Shown here in pieces: positions 33,996 to 45,081 of a DNA stretch of 64,000 bases. Location of the stretch: contig JAEUQA010000037.1 in assembly GCA_016789845.1 (NCBI GenBank), forward strand, positions 117,018 through 181,017, written 5' to 3'. Made by a program: the position numbers and the translations under genes. How positions within the stretch are numbered: the stretch's first letter is position 1; each line of letters begins with the position of its first letter. Source of the DNA: Chromatiales bacterium. GTDB lineage: Bacteria; Pseudomonadota; Gammaproteobacteria; Steroidobacterales; GCA-2729495. The notes beneath the pieces were generated by a model that was not told where the DNA came from, searched no databases, and saw only the letters and a list, made by a program, of their open reading frames with translations.

Positions 33996-34757
33996 CTACC
34001 GGCTACCGGCCTTGCCAGGCGCCCCGGCCGAACGCTGGCGCAGGCATTCGTACAGGCAGATCCCCGCCGCCACGGCCACGTTGAGGCTGCTGACGGTGCC
34101 ATGCATGGGCAGGCTGACCCGGTGGTCGCAGCGCTCGCTGGTCAGGCGCCGCAGGCCCTCCCCCTCGGCCCCCAGGACCAGGGCGATGCCGGTGGTCAGG
34201 TCCACGTCGTACAGGGAAGTCCCGGCAGCATCGTCGGTGCCGACGAGCCACAGGCCCTGGCTCTTCAGCGTTTCCAGGAACCGCACCAGGTTGCTGGCCT
34301 GGACGATGGGCACTGCTTCCGCCGCCCCGGCCGCGACTTTGCTGACGACCGGCGTGATGTCCACGTTGCGGTGCCGCGCCACCACGACGAGGTTGGCGCC
34401 GGCCGCGTCGGCAGTCCGCAGGCACGCCCCGAAATTCCGCGGGTCCTGGACGCCGTCCAGCACGAGGACGAGCGGCTTGTCGACGCGGGCCAGCAGGTCC
34501 CGGGCGGCGCTTTCCGACAACGGCCCCGACCCGGTGGCCAGGGCGGCGACGCCCTGGTGCTTCGTCGTGCCCGTGAGCCTTTCGAGCTCGTCAGCCGAAA
34601 CGGTCGTGACCCGGGCGGCGTTCGGCAGGACATCGGCAAGGCGCGCCCGGCGCTCCCCGCCCAGGTCGGACTGCAGGTAGACGCGCTCCACGGCAGCGGG
34701 CCGCGCCAGCAGGAGCTGCCGCACCGGGTGGATCCCGCAGACCAGCCGCTGGCTCAT
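33996..34757 (-). CDS. rlmB: 23S rRNA (guanosine2251-2'-O)-methyltransferase RlmB
   Basis: RlmB methylates the ribose of G2251 in the 23S P loop. The 253-aa SpoU/TrmH-family protein shows the N-terminal RNA-binding part (GIHPVRQLLLARP), then motif 1 DGVQDPRNFGACLRTADAAGA, motif 2 VLGAEGEGL and motif 3 LPMHGTVSSLNVAVAAGI. It begins 8 bp after the rnr stop, the same rnr-rlmB order as E. coli. Confidence 0.96.
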   Translation of the reverse strand: MSQRLVCGIHPVRQLLLARPAAVERVYLQSDLGGERRARLADVLPNAARVTTVSADELERLTGTTKHQGVAALATGSGPLSESAARDLLARVDKPLVLVLDGVQDPRNFGACLRTADAAGANLVVVARHRNVDITPVVSKVAAGAAEAVPIVQASNLVRFLETLKSQGLWLVGTDDAAGTSLYDVDLTTGIALVLGAEGEGLRRLTSERCDHRVSLPMHGTVSSLNVAVAAGICLYECLRQRSAGAPGKAGSR

Positions 34758-34765
34758 GGGCGCCT

Positions 34766-37024
34766 CTACCGCCGGCGCCGGCGGCCCCGTTCGGGACCCG
34801 ATCCCTTCTGGCGCACCGGACCCCGGTTGCCGGGCTGGCCGTCACCGCCGCCGTCAAGCGTCAGGTCGATCTTGGCCTCGTCGGGGTCAACCCGCACGAC
34901 ACGCACCCGAACGTCGTCACCGAGCCGGAACGCGCGGCCCGTCCGCTCGCCCTTCAGCCCGCGCCCGCCGGACTCCATGTGGTAGTAGTCGCTGGGCAGG
35001 CTCGTGACGTGAATCAGGCCGTCGACGAGCAGGTCGCGGAGCATCACGAAGAGCCCGAAGTGGGTCACGCCGGTGATCACGCCGTCCAGCGTGGCCCCGA
35101 CCTGGTCCTGCATGAACAGGCACTTGCAGCGGGCGTCCACGTACCGGGTCGCCTCGTCCGCCCGCCGTTCCTGCACCGAGGTGATGGTGCCCAGCTGCTC
35201 CGCGGCCGCGACATCGACGGGGAACGCGGCCGGCTTCCCGCCATCGACGAGGTGGCCGATGCCCCGATGCACCAGCAGGTCCGGATAGCGGCGGATCGGG
35301 GACGTGAAGTGGGCATAGCAGCTCAGCGCGAGGCCAAAATGGCCACTGTTGGCGGGCTGGTAGACGGCCTGCTTCATGCTGCGGAGGACGGCGGTCGCCA
35401 GCATGGGGAAGTCTGGCCGGTCGCTGATCTGCCTGAGAACCCGGTTGATCTCCTTCGGCTTCGTGCCGGCGGTGTCCGCGATCGGGATGCCGAGACTCTG
35501 GAAGAGCAGGCGAAGCTCCTCGAGCTTGTCGCCCTCGGGCCCCGCGTGAACCCGGTACAGCGTGGTCAGCTTGTGCTTCTGGAGGTAGCGGGCCGCCTCC
35601 ACGTTGGCAGCGATCATGCATTCCTCGATGAGCCGGTGTGCGTCGTTACGAAGGCGGGATACCACGCCGACGATGGCGCCCGCGGCATCCATCTGGATCT
35701 TGATCTCGGGCAGGTCGAGGTCGAGCGCGCCACGCCGCTCCCGGGCCTGACGGAGGCACGCATACACTCCGTAGAGATTCCCGATGACGGGCTTCGCGGC
35801 TTCGGGCACCCTGGCATGCGCCTCACCACGCTGAAACTGGTCAACGATGTTGTAGGTCAGCCGCGCGCGGGAGTGCATGACGCCGCGGTAGAACGTCGAA
35901 CCGGTGACGTTGCCGCGCGCGTCCACCCGCATGTCGCACACCATGCACAGGCGATCGACGGCAGGCTTCAGCGAACAGAGCTCGTTTGACAGCTCCTCGG
36001 GCAGCATCGGCACGACACGGTCCGGGAAGTAGACGGAGGTGCCCCGGCGCCGCGCTTCCGCGTCGATGGCGTCGCCGCTCTTAACGTAGTGGGAGACATC
36101 CGCGATGGCCACCACCAGCCGCCAGCCGTCCGCCAGCGGCTCCGCATACACCGCATCGTCGAAATCCCGCGCGTCCTCCCCGTCGATGGTGACCAGGGGC
36201 ATGTCGCGCAGGTCGGCGCGGCCTCGCTTGTCCACCGCGGCAACCTCCGAGCCGATGCGCCGGGCGTCGTCCAGCGTACGCTCCGGCCAGCGGGACGGGA
36301 TGTGGAACATCTCGATGGCGGCATCGGTGAGCACGCGGGGATCGCGGGGATCACCGAGCACCTCGACGACCCTGCCGCGGGCTTCGTGCTCGGGCCCCGG
36401 GTACTCGAGGATCTCCAGCTTCACCAGCTGGCCATGCTCGGCACCGCCCCGGTCACGGTCCGTGACGATGAAGCGGTGGGGTGAGCGGCCCGTTTCCACA
36501 ACCCAGCCCAGGTCCCGGTCCCGGTGATAGCGCCCGACCAGGCTCTCGCGGCTGCGGGCCAGGATCTCCACCACGGTACCGGCCCGCCGGCCTCCCCGGC
36601 CGCGGCCGGACAGGCGGACGGCAACCCGGTCGCCGTCCAGCACGGAGCGCATCTCTGGCACTGGCAGGTAGACGTCGTCGGAACCGTCATCAGGCACCAG
36701 GAAACCGAAGCCGTCCCGGTGGGAGGTGACCGTGCCCGGGACCACGTCGAGCTTGTCGCTCAGGCAGTACTCGCCACGGCGATTGACGAGCAGCTGCCCC
36801 GCCGTGCGCAAGGCTTCGAGGCGTCGGCGCAGGTCAGCAACCTGGCGTTCGCCGGAAAGCTCCAGCGACGACGCCAGGGCGGCCAGGGTCAGTGGGACGC
36901 CCTGCTGCCGGAGCGCGTCGAGGAGCGCATTGGGGTCAGGAACGGGATGGCGGTATGCGGCGGTGGAGTCGCCAGGGCCCGACGAAACTGCTGGTGATGC
37001 CCGGCGCCCGCGCCGCTTACGCAT
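34766..37024 (-). CDS. rnr: Ribonuclease R
   Basis: RNase R is a processive 3'-5' exoribonuclease able to degrade structured RNA. The 752-aa protein has an N-terminal winged-helix region (~25-80), cold-shock domains (GTVTSHRDGFGFLVPD), and an RNB catalytic domain with DARDFDDAVYAE, which carries the metal-binding aspartates. An S1 domain follows with GATLDGVITGVTHFGLFVML. A basic C-terminal tail ends PERGRRRRR. It is slightly shorter than the E. coli enzyme (813 aa), mostly in the tails. It is divergent from tRNA-Leu. Confidence 0.96.
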   Translation of the reverse strand: MRKRRGRRASPAVSSGPGDSTAAYRHPVPDPNALLDALRQQGVPLTLAALASSLELSGERQVADLRRRLEALRTAGQLLVNRRGEYCLSDKLDVVPGTVTSHRDGFGFLVPDDGSDDVYLPVPEMRSVLDGDRVAVRLSGRGRGGRRAGTVVEILARSRESLVGRYHRDRDLGWVVETGRSPHRFIVTDRDRGGAEHGQLVKLEILEYPGPEHEARGRVVEVLGDPRDPRVLTDAAIEMFHIPSRWPERTLDDARRIGSEVAAVDKRGRADLRDMPLVTIDGEDARDFDDAVYAEPLADGWRLVVAIADVSHYVKSGDAIDAEARRRGTSVYFPDRVVPMLPEELSNELCSLKPAVDRLCMVCDMRVDARGNVTGSTFYRGVMHSRARLTYNIVDQFQRGEAHARVPEAAKPVIGNLYGVYACLRQARERRGALDLDLPEIKIQMDAAGAIVGVVSRLRNDAHRLIEECMIAANVEAARYLQKHKLTTLYRVHAGPEGDKLEELRLLFQSLGIPIADTAGTKPKEINRVLRQISDRPDFPMLATAVLRSMKQAVYQPANSGHFGLALSCYAHFTSPIRRYPDLLVHRGIGHLVDGGKPAAFPVDVAAAEQLGTITSVQERRADEATRYVDARCKCLFMQDQVGATLDGVITGVTHFGLFVMLRDLLVDGLIHVTSLPSDYYHMESGGRGLKGERTGRAFRLGDDVRVRVVRVDPDEAKIDLTLDGGGDGQPGNRGPVRQKGSGPERGRRRRR

Positions 37025-37053
37025 GAAAGTCTGCTGTTGAATTGTTCATTTCG

Positions 37054-37082
37054 TTGACAAGCATACAGCGTGCCATTAGATT
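37054..37082 (+). promoter_or_regulatory. Sigma-70 promoter of tRNA-Leu
   Basis: A perfect -35 TTGACA (37054-37059) is followed by a 17-bp spacer and the -10 box TAGATT (37077-37082). Transcription would begin near 37089, about 22 bp before the mature tRNA end. GC-rich sequence after the -10 box resembles the discriminator of stringently controlled stable-RNA promoters. Confidence 0.8.
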
Positions 37083-37111
37083 GCCGCACTCTTATTGAGC
37101 CGCACCACCGC

Positions 37112-37198
<87 letters not shown>

Positions 37199-37219
37199 CG
37201 TTAATCCGGCTTCGCCGGG

Positions 37220-37801
37220 TCAAGCGGGCTTCGCCGGCCGCTCCGTCGGCACCGTCGCAGGATCAATGCCAGCGGGCGCCGTTGCCCTGACCCTCTCGAA
37301 CAGCTCCCCCTCCTCCGCAATCAGTTCGGGCGTCATTCCCGTGATGAAGCCCCAGTCCGCCTCGCTGAGCAGCGTTGACGTCAGGTGGCGCAGCGAGTGA
37401 CTGCGGGCACCGAGGACATTCACCACGAAATCAATGTAGGTCCGGGCGGCTGACTCGAACCGCGCCCGCGCCGCACCACCCTGCTGCCGCAGGTCGCTCG
37501 CCGCGGCCTCGAACGCGCGCAACGCAACATCGCTATCCTGGAGCCGCCCCTTGAGCGCCGCTATCTTCTCGTGATCTTCCGACTGGGCAGCAGGCACCCG
37601 GCTCTCGATGAGATTTGCCAGGCGCATGTCCTGGTCGATCAGCCGTCGCTGGGCGGGCGCCAGGTAATCGGCGCAGGCCCTGTAGAACGCCACGGGATCC
37701 GCCTGCGAAGTGCCAAAGGCAGCCATGCCGGCACGAAAGGCCTCACGCACCTGCAGCTTCCGGCGGCGTTCCCACTGAAGTATCTCGAGCGGCTTCATCA
37801 T
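37220..37801 (-). CDS. Uncharacterised alpha-helical protein downstream of a DUF6279-type lipoprotein
   Basis: I do not recognise this 193-aa protein. It has no signal peptide or membrane segment and looks almost entirely helical, with charged stretches such as ILQWERRRKLQVREAF and HEKIAALKGRLQDSDVALRAFEAAASDL. A C-terminal part, SEADWGFITGMTPELIAEEGELF, leads to a Pro-rich end. AGGAG lies ~8 nt before ATG 37801, a strong ribosome site located inside the end of the preceding lipoprotein gene, which it overlaps by 59 bp. The overlap indicates translational coupling, so the two proteins may act together. Function is unknown. Confidence 0.7.
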   Translation of the reverse strand: MMKPLEILQWERRRKLQVREAFRAGMAAFGTSQADPVAFYRACADYLAPAQRRLIDQDMRLANLIESRVPAAQSEDHEKIAALKGRLQDSDVALRAFEAAASDLRQQGGAARARFESAARTYIDFVVNVLGARSHSLRHLTSTLLSEADWGFITGMTPELIAEEGELFERVRATAPAGIDPATVPTERPAKPA

Positions 37802-38759
37802 GGCGTTTCTCCTGGTTACTGGTTTGGCCCTTGCCCTTGCCCCGCGCCTGCCCGGTCTTGTCGCGCACCAGCGCGTCGAAGTCCCTCGCGTAGGTGGTCA
37901 GGTGATTGCGCAGGTGTTCCGACTGCTTTGGCGAGAGACTGCTCAGCACCGCGGCCACGAGCGCGAATGAGGCTTGCTGGTTCTCTAGCACCAGCTTCCG
38001 GTAGCCCGCGCTGTCGAACTGGTTGGGGTTGAGCAAGAGATCCGCGATGCGTTCCGCGAACAGCGGGTCCGCCTTCCTGCCAGCCATCAGCACGCGGAAC
38101 TCGCCCTGCCAGGCCGACCGCCGCCTGAGCCAGTCCGCTGACAGGTCATGGAACCGGGCCGTGCGCGTGCGCACCAGCGCCTCCTGCCCGGGGCTGAGGC
38201 GGCCGGTAAAGCGCCTGAATACCTTGATGATGGCCTTGTCCTGCTTGGCCCGGCGTTCCTCGCGACTGACGCCCGAGTAGTCCCGGGCGAGGTCCCGGTT
38301 TTCCTCGGCAAGGTTCGCGAACAGCTCCTCAACCTGCGCGTCGCTGAGCGATTGCAGGAGTATGGCGAAGTCCGGCGCAACCTGCCGCAGCAGTTCGTCC
38401 CAGAGGCCCACGACCTCGGCATAACGATCGGCCAGAAATTCGGGGTCGACCGGCGGGCCGACGCCGGCGAGCAGCGTCCGCACCAGGTTCGCGTAGCGCG
38501 GGAGCTGCGTCTCCCGGTGCCAGCTGATGGTCCGGCCGATCATCTGCTTCGCCTGCTCCTCCTGGGCGCTGTCGAGATCGAAGTAGTCCTCGACGTACCA
38601 CAGGGCCAGCCAGTCCAGCTGGTTGTAGACGACCCGAACCACGCAGCCGCTCAACGTCGCCGCGATAACCACCCCGGTGACGGCGAGCCGGAACCAGGAC
38701 GTGCGGCGCGCCCGCCCGGAACCCGCTGGCGGTGTCACAGGTTGCAGCGGGAGTTGCAT
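37743..38759 (-). CDS. DUF6279-type lipoprotein
   Basis: This 338-aa protein has a lipoprotein signal: basic N-terminus, hydrophobic LAVTGVVIAATLSGC with the cysteine at ~39, then VYNQLDWLALWYVEDYFDLDSAQE. That opening is characteristic of the DUF6279 family of lipoproteins in gammaproteobacteria. The rest is helical, with no enzyme motif, and the end is Lys/Gly/Thr-rich. It lies 19 bp after purA and overlaps the uncharacterised gene by 59 bp. The role is unknown; a periplasmic envelope function is inferred only from the lipidation signal. Confidence 0.82.
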   Translation of the reverse strand: MQLPLQPVTPPAGSGRARRTSWFRLAVTGVVIAATLSGCVVRVVYNQLDWLALWYVEDYFDLDSAQEEQAKQMIGRTISWHRETQLPRYANLVRTLLAGVGPPVDPEFLADRYAEVVGLWDELLRQVAPDFAILLQSLSDAQVEELFANLAEENRDLARDYSGVSREERRAKQDKAIIKVFRRFTGRLSPGQEALVRTRTARFHDLSADWLRRRSAWQGEFRVLMAGRKADPLFAERIADLLLNPNQFDSAGYRKLVLENQQASFALVAAVLSSLSPKQSEHLRNHLTTYARDFDALVRDKTGQARGKGKGQTSNQEKRHDEAARDTSVGTPPEAAGA

Positions 38760-38778
38760 CGGGAGGGACGCTTCGCGG

Positions 38779-40271
<1,493 letters not shown>

Positions 40272-40338
40272 TGGTGCAACGGCAGCGTTCGTCGGCCACG
40301 TCGCCCCGCGACGACGGGTGCCTGGCTATGCCGCGCTT

Positions 40339-41208
40339 CTAGCGCCCGGCGTTCGGCCGCTCCATGTACCGGAAGAACTCGCTGTCCTGGTCAAGCACCA
40401 GAAGGTCGTTTTCCTTGCCCAGCGACCGGCGGTAAGCCTGGATGCTGCGGTAGAAGGCGAAGAACTCCGGATCCTTGCGATAGGCCTCGGCATAGATGCG
40501 CGCCGCCTCGGCGTCCCCGGCGCCCCGGACCTTCTCCGCCTCGCGATACGCCTCGGCGAGGGTCACGGTGCGCTGCCGGTCTGCCTCCGCCCGGATCTGC
40601 TCGGCATTCTCGGCGCCCTGGGCGCGAAGCTCGGATGCGGTCCGGGCGCGCTCCTGGCGCATGCGGTCGAACACCGAATCGCTGACCTGCTCAGGGAACT
40701 CCGTGCGCTTCACCCGGACATCGACTACTTCCATGCCGAGCTGGCGGGCGTTGGTGCGGGCACTGGCCAGCATGTTGTCCAGCAGTTCGCGCCGCTCGGC
40801 CGTTACCACCTGGGGCACCGTTCGCTTGGCAAACTCGCTGCGGACGCCATCCTTCACGATTTCGATGAGGCGCTGGGCAGCAAGCGCTTCGTCGCCGCGC
40901 GTTGCACGGTAGTAGGCGCCTACGTCGATGATCCGCCACTTGACGAAGAAGTCCACGAAGAGGTTCTTCTTCTCGAAGGTCAGGAACAGCTCCTGCGGGT
41001 TGGTCTGGGTGAGGATCTGCCGGGGATACTTCTTGACGTTGTTGATGAAAGGCATCTTGAAGTGCAGGCCGGGCTCGAACTCGGTCTGGATGATCTCGCC
41101 CAGACGGAACTTGATGGCGAGTTCGCGCTCGTCCACGGTAAAGACCGACATGCTGGCGATCCACGCCAGGAGAAGCAGGCCGAACGGCATCAGGGCACGG
41201 ACGTTCAT
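40339..41208 (-). CDS. hflC: HflC, FtsH protease modulator subunit
   Basis: HflC forms the membrane-bound HflKC complex that surrounds and regulates the FtsH protease. The 289-aa SPFH-domain protein has a single N-terminal helix (LMPFGLLLLAWIASM), then the SPFH start FTVDERELAIKFRLGEI and a long coiled-coil region (MRQERARTASELRAQGAENAEQIRAEAD, residues ~180-208). Its ATG overlaps the hflK stop by 4 bp. Confidence 0.96.
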   Translation of the reverse strand: MNVRALMPFGLLLLAWIASMSVFTVDERELAIKFRLGEIIQTEFEPGLHFKMPFINNVKKYPRQILTQTNPQELFLTFEKKNLFVDFFVKWRIIDVGAYYRATRGDEALAAQRLIEIVKDGVRSEFAKRTVPQVVTAERRELLDNMLASARTNARQLGMEVVDVRVKRTEFPEQVSDSVFDRMRQERARTASELRAQGAENAEQIRAEADRQRTVTLAEAYREAEKVRGAGDAEAARIYAEAYRKDPEFFAFYRSIQAYRRSLGKENDLLVLDQDSEFFRYMERPNAGR

Positions 41209-42356
41209 CGGGCCTCCCTCGTGCGGCGGTCTTCCCGGGCGCGGGTTGCCGTGGATGCTTCCGCTGCGGCGCTGGCGGCCGGTGTGCGCAGGGCCTGACC
41301 CGTCGCGGCAGGCGCCGGCTGGCGTCCCTGCTCGAGCAACTTGTCGACGGGCAGGTAGATCAGGTTATTGCCCTTGTTGGCATCGATCAGCACCTTGCTG
41401 GAATTCGCGTAGATGTCCTCCATGGCATCGAGGTACAGGCGCCGCCGGGTCACCTCTGGCGCCTGCTGGTATTCGCTGAGGAGCTGGGTGAAGCGGGACG
41501 CTTCACCCTGGGCGTCAGCGACCACCCGGGCGCGGTAGGCCTCGGAGTCCTGCTGGCGCCGGACGGCTTCGCCGCGTGCCCGCGGCAGTACGTCGTTGGC
41601 GTAGGCCTGGGCCTCGAACGAGAGGCGCTCCCGGTCCTCCCGGGCCTTGATGGCGTCCTGCACGGCCGCTTCCACCTGGCTGGGGAAGTTGGCGTCCTGG
41701 AGATTGACCTTCGTCACCAGCATGCCCGTCTGGTACTCGTCCAGGGTCTGCTGGATCAGCTTTTCCGTGCGGACGGCGATCTCCGTGCGCCCCTCCAGGA
41801 GGACAAAGTCCAGCTGGTTCTTGCCGATGACCTCGCGAATGGCGCTTTCGCTGACGTCCTGCAACGTGCCTTCCGGATCCCGGACATTGAACAGGTACTT
41901 GACGGGGTCTGCCCGGCGGTACTGCACGACCAGGTCGACGACCACGATGTTCTCGTCAGCGGTGAGCATGCGGGTCTGCTGCTTGAACGGCACGACCTCG
42001 TTGATGTTGACCCGCTCGACCTTCTCGATGGGCCAGGGGAGATGCATGTTCAGGCCCGGGTCGGCGGTCCGCTGGTACTCGCCGAACCGGGTCACGACAC
42101 CGCGCTCGGCCGCGTCCACCCGGTAGACGCCGGTCAGCAACCAGATCAGGATTGCGACGGCACCAAGAATGCCCAGTTGCGGCCCGCTGAACTGGCCACC
42201 GGACGGCGTGGCGGAGCGCGGCCCGCCGCGGCCACCGCGCAGGAAGGCGTTGAGGCGTTGCTGCCAGTCGCGGATGATCTTGTCCAGGTCGGGCGGCCCG
42301 TCGTTGCGCCCCCGGTCCCACGGATTCTTCCCGTTGCCAGATTCATTCCAGGCCAT
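41205..42356 (-). CDS. hflK: HflK, FtsH protease modulator subunit
   Basis: HflK is the partner of HflC. The 383-aa protein has a Gly-rich N-terminal cytoplasmic part (MAWNESGNGKNPWDRG and GGRGGPRS), one helix (LGILGAVAILIWLLTGVYRV) and the SPFH domain from VDAAERGVVTRFGEYQRTADPGL. An Ala-rich C-terminal tail (AASAAAEASTATRA) follows the coiled coil. It lies 61 bp after hflX. Confidence 0.96.
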   Translation of the reverse strand: MAWNESGNGKNPWDRGRNDGPPDLDKIIRDWQQRLNAFLRGGRGGPRSATPSGGQFSGPQLGILGAVAILIWLLTGVYRVDAAERGVVTRFGEYQRTADPGLNMHLPWPIEKVERVNINEVVPFKQQTRMLTADENIVVVDLVVQYRRADPVKYLFNVRDPEGTLQDVSESAIREVIGKNQLDFVLLEGRTEIAVRTEKLIQQTLDEYQTGMLVTKVNLQDANFPSQVEAAVQDAIKAREDRERLSFEAQAYANDVLPRARGEAVRRQQDSEAYRARVVADAQGEASRFTQLLSEYQQAPEVTRRRLYLDAMEDIYANSSKVLIDANKGNNLIYLPVDKLLEQGRQPAPAATGQALRTPAASAAAEASTATRAREDRRTREAR

Positions 42357-42417
42357 GCCTTCAGTCCCAGGCTTTCATGTTGAGCCGCACTCCAAAAAGA
42401 AAGGCGCTACCAGCCAC

Positions 42418-43746
42418 CTACCGGCCCAAAGCCGGACGGGCAGGCACCTGCTCAGGCAACCGTTCCGAAGACCGCCCAGGCAAGACGCGGAGATGCTCGC
42501 GCCGGTTGAGGTCGTCGAAACCCCGCCGGTCGAGCTCCAGATCAAGTTCCCAGCCACCATCGTCCCGCAAACGCTCCGCCGTGACGGCGCCGATCTCGTA
42601 CAGGCGGGCCCGGACCCTGGCCTCGGCCGCTGAAACTTCCACCGTGCACCTGAGCAGGGCAATGTGCAGGTATTCCGCGATCACCCCGAGCAGGGCGTCA
42701 ACGCCAAGACCCGTGCGCGACGAAAGCCAGACCCTGGTAGCCACCCCGGTCTCGGCTCGATCCACTCGAGGAGGAACGCCGAGTATATCAGCCTTGTTAT
42801 AGACCTGGACCCGCGGCAAATGGTCCGCCCCTATCTCCTCCAGGACCTTCACCACATCGTGGATCCGCTCCTCGTGCGCAGGATCCGACGAGTCGATGAC
42901 ATGCAGAAGCAGCCGGGAGTGCCGGGTTTCCTCGAGCGTGGAGCGAAACGCGGCAACGAGCTCGTGGGGCAGGTCCCGGATGAAGCCGACCGTGTCCGCC
43001 AGGACGATGCCGGTGCCATCGGGCAGCGTGACACGCCGCAGCGTGGGATCGAGCGTCGCGAACAACTGGTCGGCAACGAGCACACCGGCGCTGGTCAGCA
43101 GGTTGAAGAGGGTCGACTTGCCGGCGTTGGTGTAGCCCACCAGCGAAACCGTGGGCACCTGTTCCTTGCGGCGCTTCTGCCCGGCCGTCCGTCGCTGCTG
43201 CGACACGCGGGCCAGGCGCTCGCCAAGGCTGCGGATCCGCGCACCGATCAGTCGGCGGTCAGTCTCCAGCTGGGTCTCGCCCGGTCCGCGCAGGCCGATG
43301 CCGCCCTTCTGCCGCTCCAGGTGCGTCCACCCGCGGACCAGGCGCGTGGCGAGGTGCTCCATCTGGGCCAACTCCACCTGCAGCTTGCCTTCGTGAGTGC
43401 GGGCCCGCTGGGCAAAGATGTCGAGGATCAGGCCGGTCCGGTCGATGACGCGCCGATCGAGGGTCTTTTCGAGATTGCGCTGCTGGGCGGGGCTCAGGCG
43501 ATGATCGATGAGGACGATTTCGGCGCAGGTGTCGTGCAGCAGCTGCCGCAGTTCCTCCACCTTGCCCGTGCCAATGAGGAAGCGCGGATTGACCTGGCGA
43601 AGCGTGGCCGTCAGCGACCCGGCAATCTCCGCGCCCGCCGACAGGGCGAGGGCATTGAACTCCGTCTCGGCATCGGGTCCCGGGGAATGGCCGATGCCGA
43701 CATGCACCAGCACGGCCCGTTCACCGTGACTGGGCCGGTCAAACAA
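42418..43746 (-). CDS. hflX: Ribosome-associated GTPase HflX
   Basis: HflX splits stalled ribosomes under stress. The 442-aa protein has the N-terminal glycine-rich ligand-binding domain, with FLIGTGKVEELRQLL, and KGGIGLRGPGETQLETDRR before the G domain. G motifs are GYTNAGKST, DTVGFI and NKAD. It is between hfq and hflK, the conserved order. Confidence 0.97.
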   Translation of the reverse strand: MFDRPSHGERAVLVHVGIGHSPGPDAETEFNALALSAGAEIAGSLTATLRQVNPRFLIGTGKVEELRQLLHDTCAEIVLIDHRLSPAQQRNLEKTLDRRVIDRTGLILDIFAQRARTHEGKLQVELAQMEHLATRLVRGWTHLERQKGGIGLRGPGETQLETDRRLIGARIRSLGERLARVSQQRRTAGQKRRKEQVPTVSLVGYTNAGKSTLFNLLTSAGVLVADQLFATLDPTLRRVTLPDGTGIVLADTVGFIRDLPHELVAAFRSTLEETRHSRLLLHVIDSSDPAHEERIHDVVKVLEEIGADHLPRVQVYNKADILGVPPRVDRAETGVATRVWLSSRTGLGVDALLGVIAEYLHIALLRCTVEVSAAEARVRARLYEIGAVTAERLRDDGGWELDLELDRRGFDDLNRREHLRVLPGRSSERLPEQVPARPALGR

Positions 43747-43818
43747 GCCGGTACTCCGAACCTGACCCGAAGCACCCGGCAGGCCTCCACCGGACGGTCA
43801 GCAGATCAGGAAGATTGA

Positions 43819-44058
43819 TCAGTCTTCGGCCTCTTCGTCGCCATCCGGGACCCGGACCGCGCGGGACGGGACGACCGTGGAGATGGCGTGCTTGTAGACC
43901 ATCTGGCTGACGCTGTTCTTGAGCAGCACGACAAACTGGTCGAAGGACTCGACGGTCCCCTGCAGCTTGATGCCGTTCACGAGATAGATGGAGACAGGCA
44001 CCTTTTCCTTCCGAAGCGCGTTCAAGAAGGGATCCTGCAGCACCTGACCTTTGGCCAT
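43819..44058 (-). CDS. hfq: RNA chaperone Hfq
   Basis: Hfq hexamers pair small RNAs with mRNA. The 79-aa protein has the Sm1 motif ([27 protein letters not shown], residues 8-34) and Sm2 [12 protein letters not shown]. The C-terminal tail is short and acidic (PDGDEEAED), unlike the long tail of E. coli Hfq. It lies 54 bp downstream of miaA and 72 bp upstream of hflX. Confidence 0.98.
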   Translation of the reverse strand: MAKGQVLQDPFLNALRKEKVPVSIYLVNGIKLQGTVESFDQFVVLLKNSVSQMVYKHAISTVVPSRAVRVPDGDEEAED

Positions 44059-44112
44059 CGTGGACTCCTGAGATTATTCTTTTTGTTCCAGCCGCCGCCG
44101 CATTCTAGCCGC

Positions 44113-45075
44113 TCAGGGCTGATATTGCATCCGCGGGAGCGCGCCACGAATCGCCCGTTCGAGGCTTCCGGGGAGGTCGTCAGCCTCCATGTCCAGCCAC
44201 AGGTCGCACTCCTCCCGGCGTAGCCAGGTCAGCTGCCGTTTGGCCAGCTGCCGGGTCGCGGCCAGGGCCTGCCGCTCCGCCTCGGCCCGCGTGCAGTCGC
44301 CGCCGACGAACCGGGCAAGCTGCCGGTAGCCGACGGCGCGCAGCGCCGGCCGGTCGGCGTGCATTTCCGGCAGGGACAACAGCCGCTCGACCTCGGTCAG
44401 GAAGCCGCGGTCGAGCATACGGCGGAAGCGCCGCGCGATGCGCTCCGCCAGGGCCTGCCGGTCCCCGGGGACCAGGCCGATGCGGAAAAACCGTCCCCGC
44501 TCGCCCGCCCTGGGCCGGCCCTGCAGCGTGGAGATCGGCTGGCCCGTCAGCAGCCGGACTTCGAGGGCCCGCTGGATACGTTGGCGGTCAGTCACGCCGA
44601 TACGGGCGGCGGCCGCTGGATCGAAGCCCGCAAGCTCCGCGTGCAAGGCCGGCCAGCCCTCCCGGGCCGCGCGGGCATCCAGCTCCGCCCGGAGGGCAGG
44701 GCTGGCGGCCGGCAGGTCGGCCAGTCCCTGCACGACGCCGCGGAAGTAGAGAAAGGTGCCCCCGACCAGCAGCGGAATGCGGCCAGAGGCGCCGACCTCG
44801 CGAATGGCCTCCGTCGCGTCAGCGGCGAAGTCACCCGCCGAGTACTGCTCCCAGGGCTCCCGGATGTCGACCAGCCGGTGGGGATACCGCGCCAGCACCT
44901 CGGGCGCCGGCTTCCCGCTGCCAATGTCCAGGTGCCGGTAGACCATGGCCGAATCCACGCTGATCAGTCCCAGCGGCAGCCGGTCCGCCAGGGCGATGGC
45001 CAGGTCGGTCTTCCCCGTGGCCGTGGGCCCCATCAGGCACACCGCAACGTCCGCTGGCGCCCGAGGCATGGTCAT
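44113..45075 (-). CDS. miaA: tRNA dimethylallyltransferase MiaA
   Basis: MiaA isopentenylates A37 of tRNAs reading U-starting codons. The 320-aa protein has the P-loop GPTATGKTDLA, VDSAMVYRHLDIGSGKP, HRLVDIREPWEQYSAGDF and LVGGTFLYFRG. The C-terminal KRQLTWLRRE block is intact. The start codon lies 6 bp after the mutL stop, so translation is probably coupled. Confidence 0.97.
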   Translation of the reverse strand: MTMPRAPADVAVCLMGPTATGKTDLAIALADRLPLGLISVDSAMVYRHLDIGSGKPAPEVLARYPHRLVDIREPWEQYSAGDFAADATEAIREVGASGRIPLLVGGTFLYFRGVVQGLADLPAASPALRAELDARAAREGWPALHAELAGFDPAAAARIGVTDRQRIQRALEVRLLTGQPISTLQGRPRAGERGRFFRIGLVPGDRQALAERIARRFRRMLDRGFLTEVERLLSLPEMHADRPALRAVGYRQLARFVGGDCTRAEAERQALAATRQLAKRQLTWLRREECDLWLDMEADDLPGSLERAIRGALPRMQYQP

Positions 45076-45081
45076 CGCGGT

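Noticed and set aside
33366..34985. 539-codon plus-strand frame opposite rpsF, rlmB and rnr
   Set aside because: Antisense to three conserved genes and without domains.
37220..38759. Overlapping pair as a toxin-antitoxin module
   Set aside because: One partner is a 338-aa lipoprotein and the other 193 aa, both too large and without toxin or antitoxin motifs.
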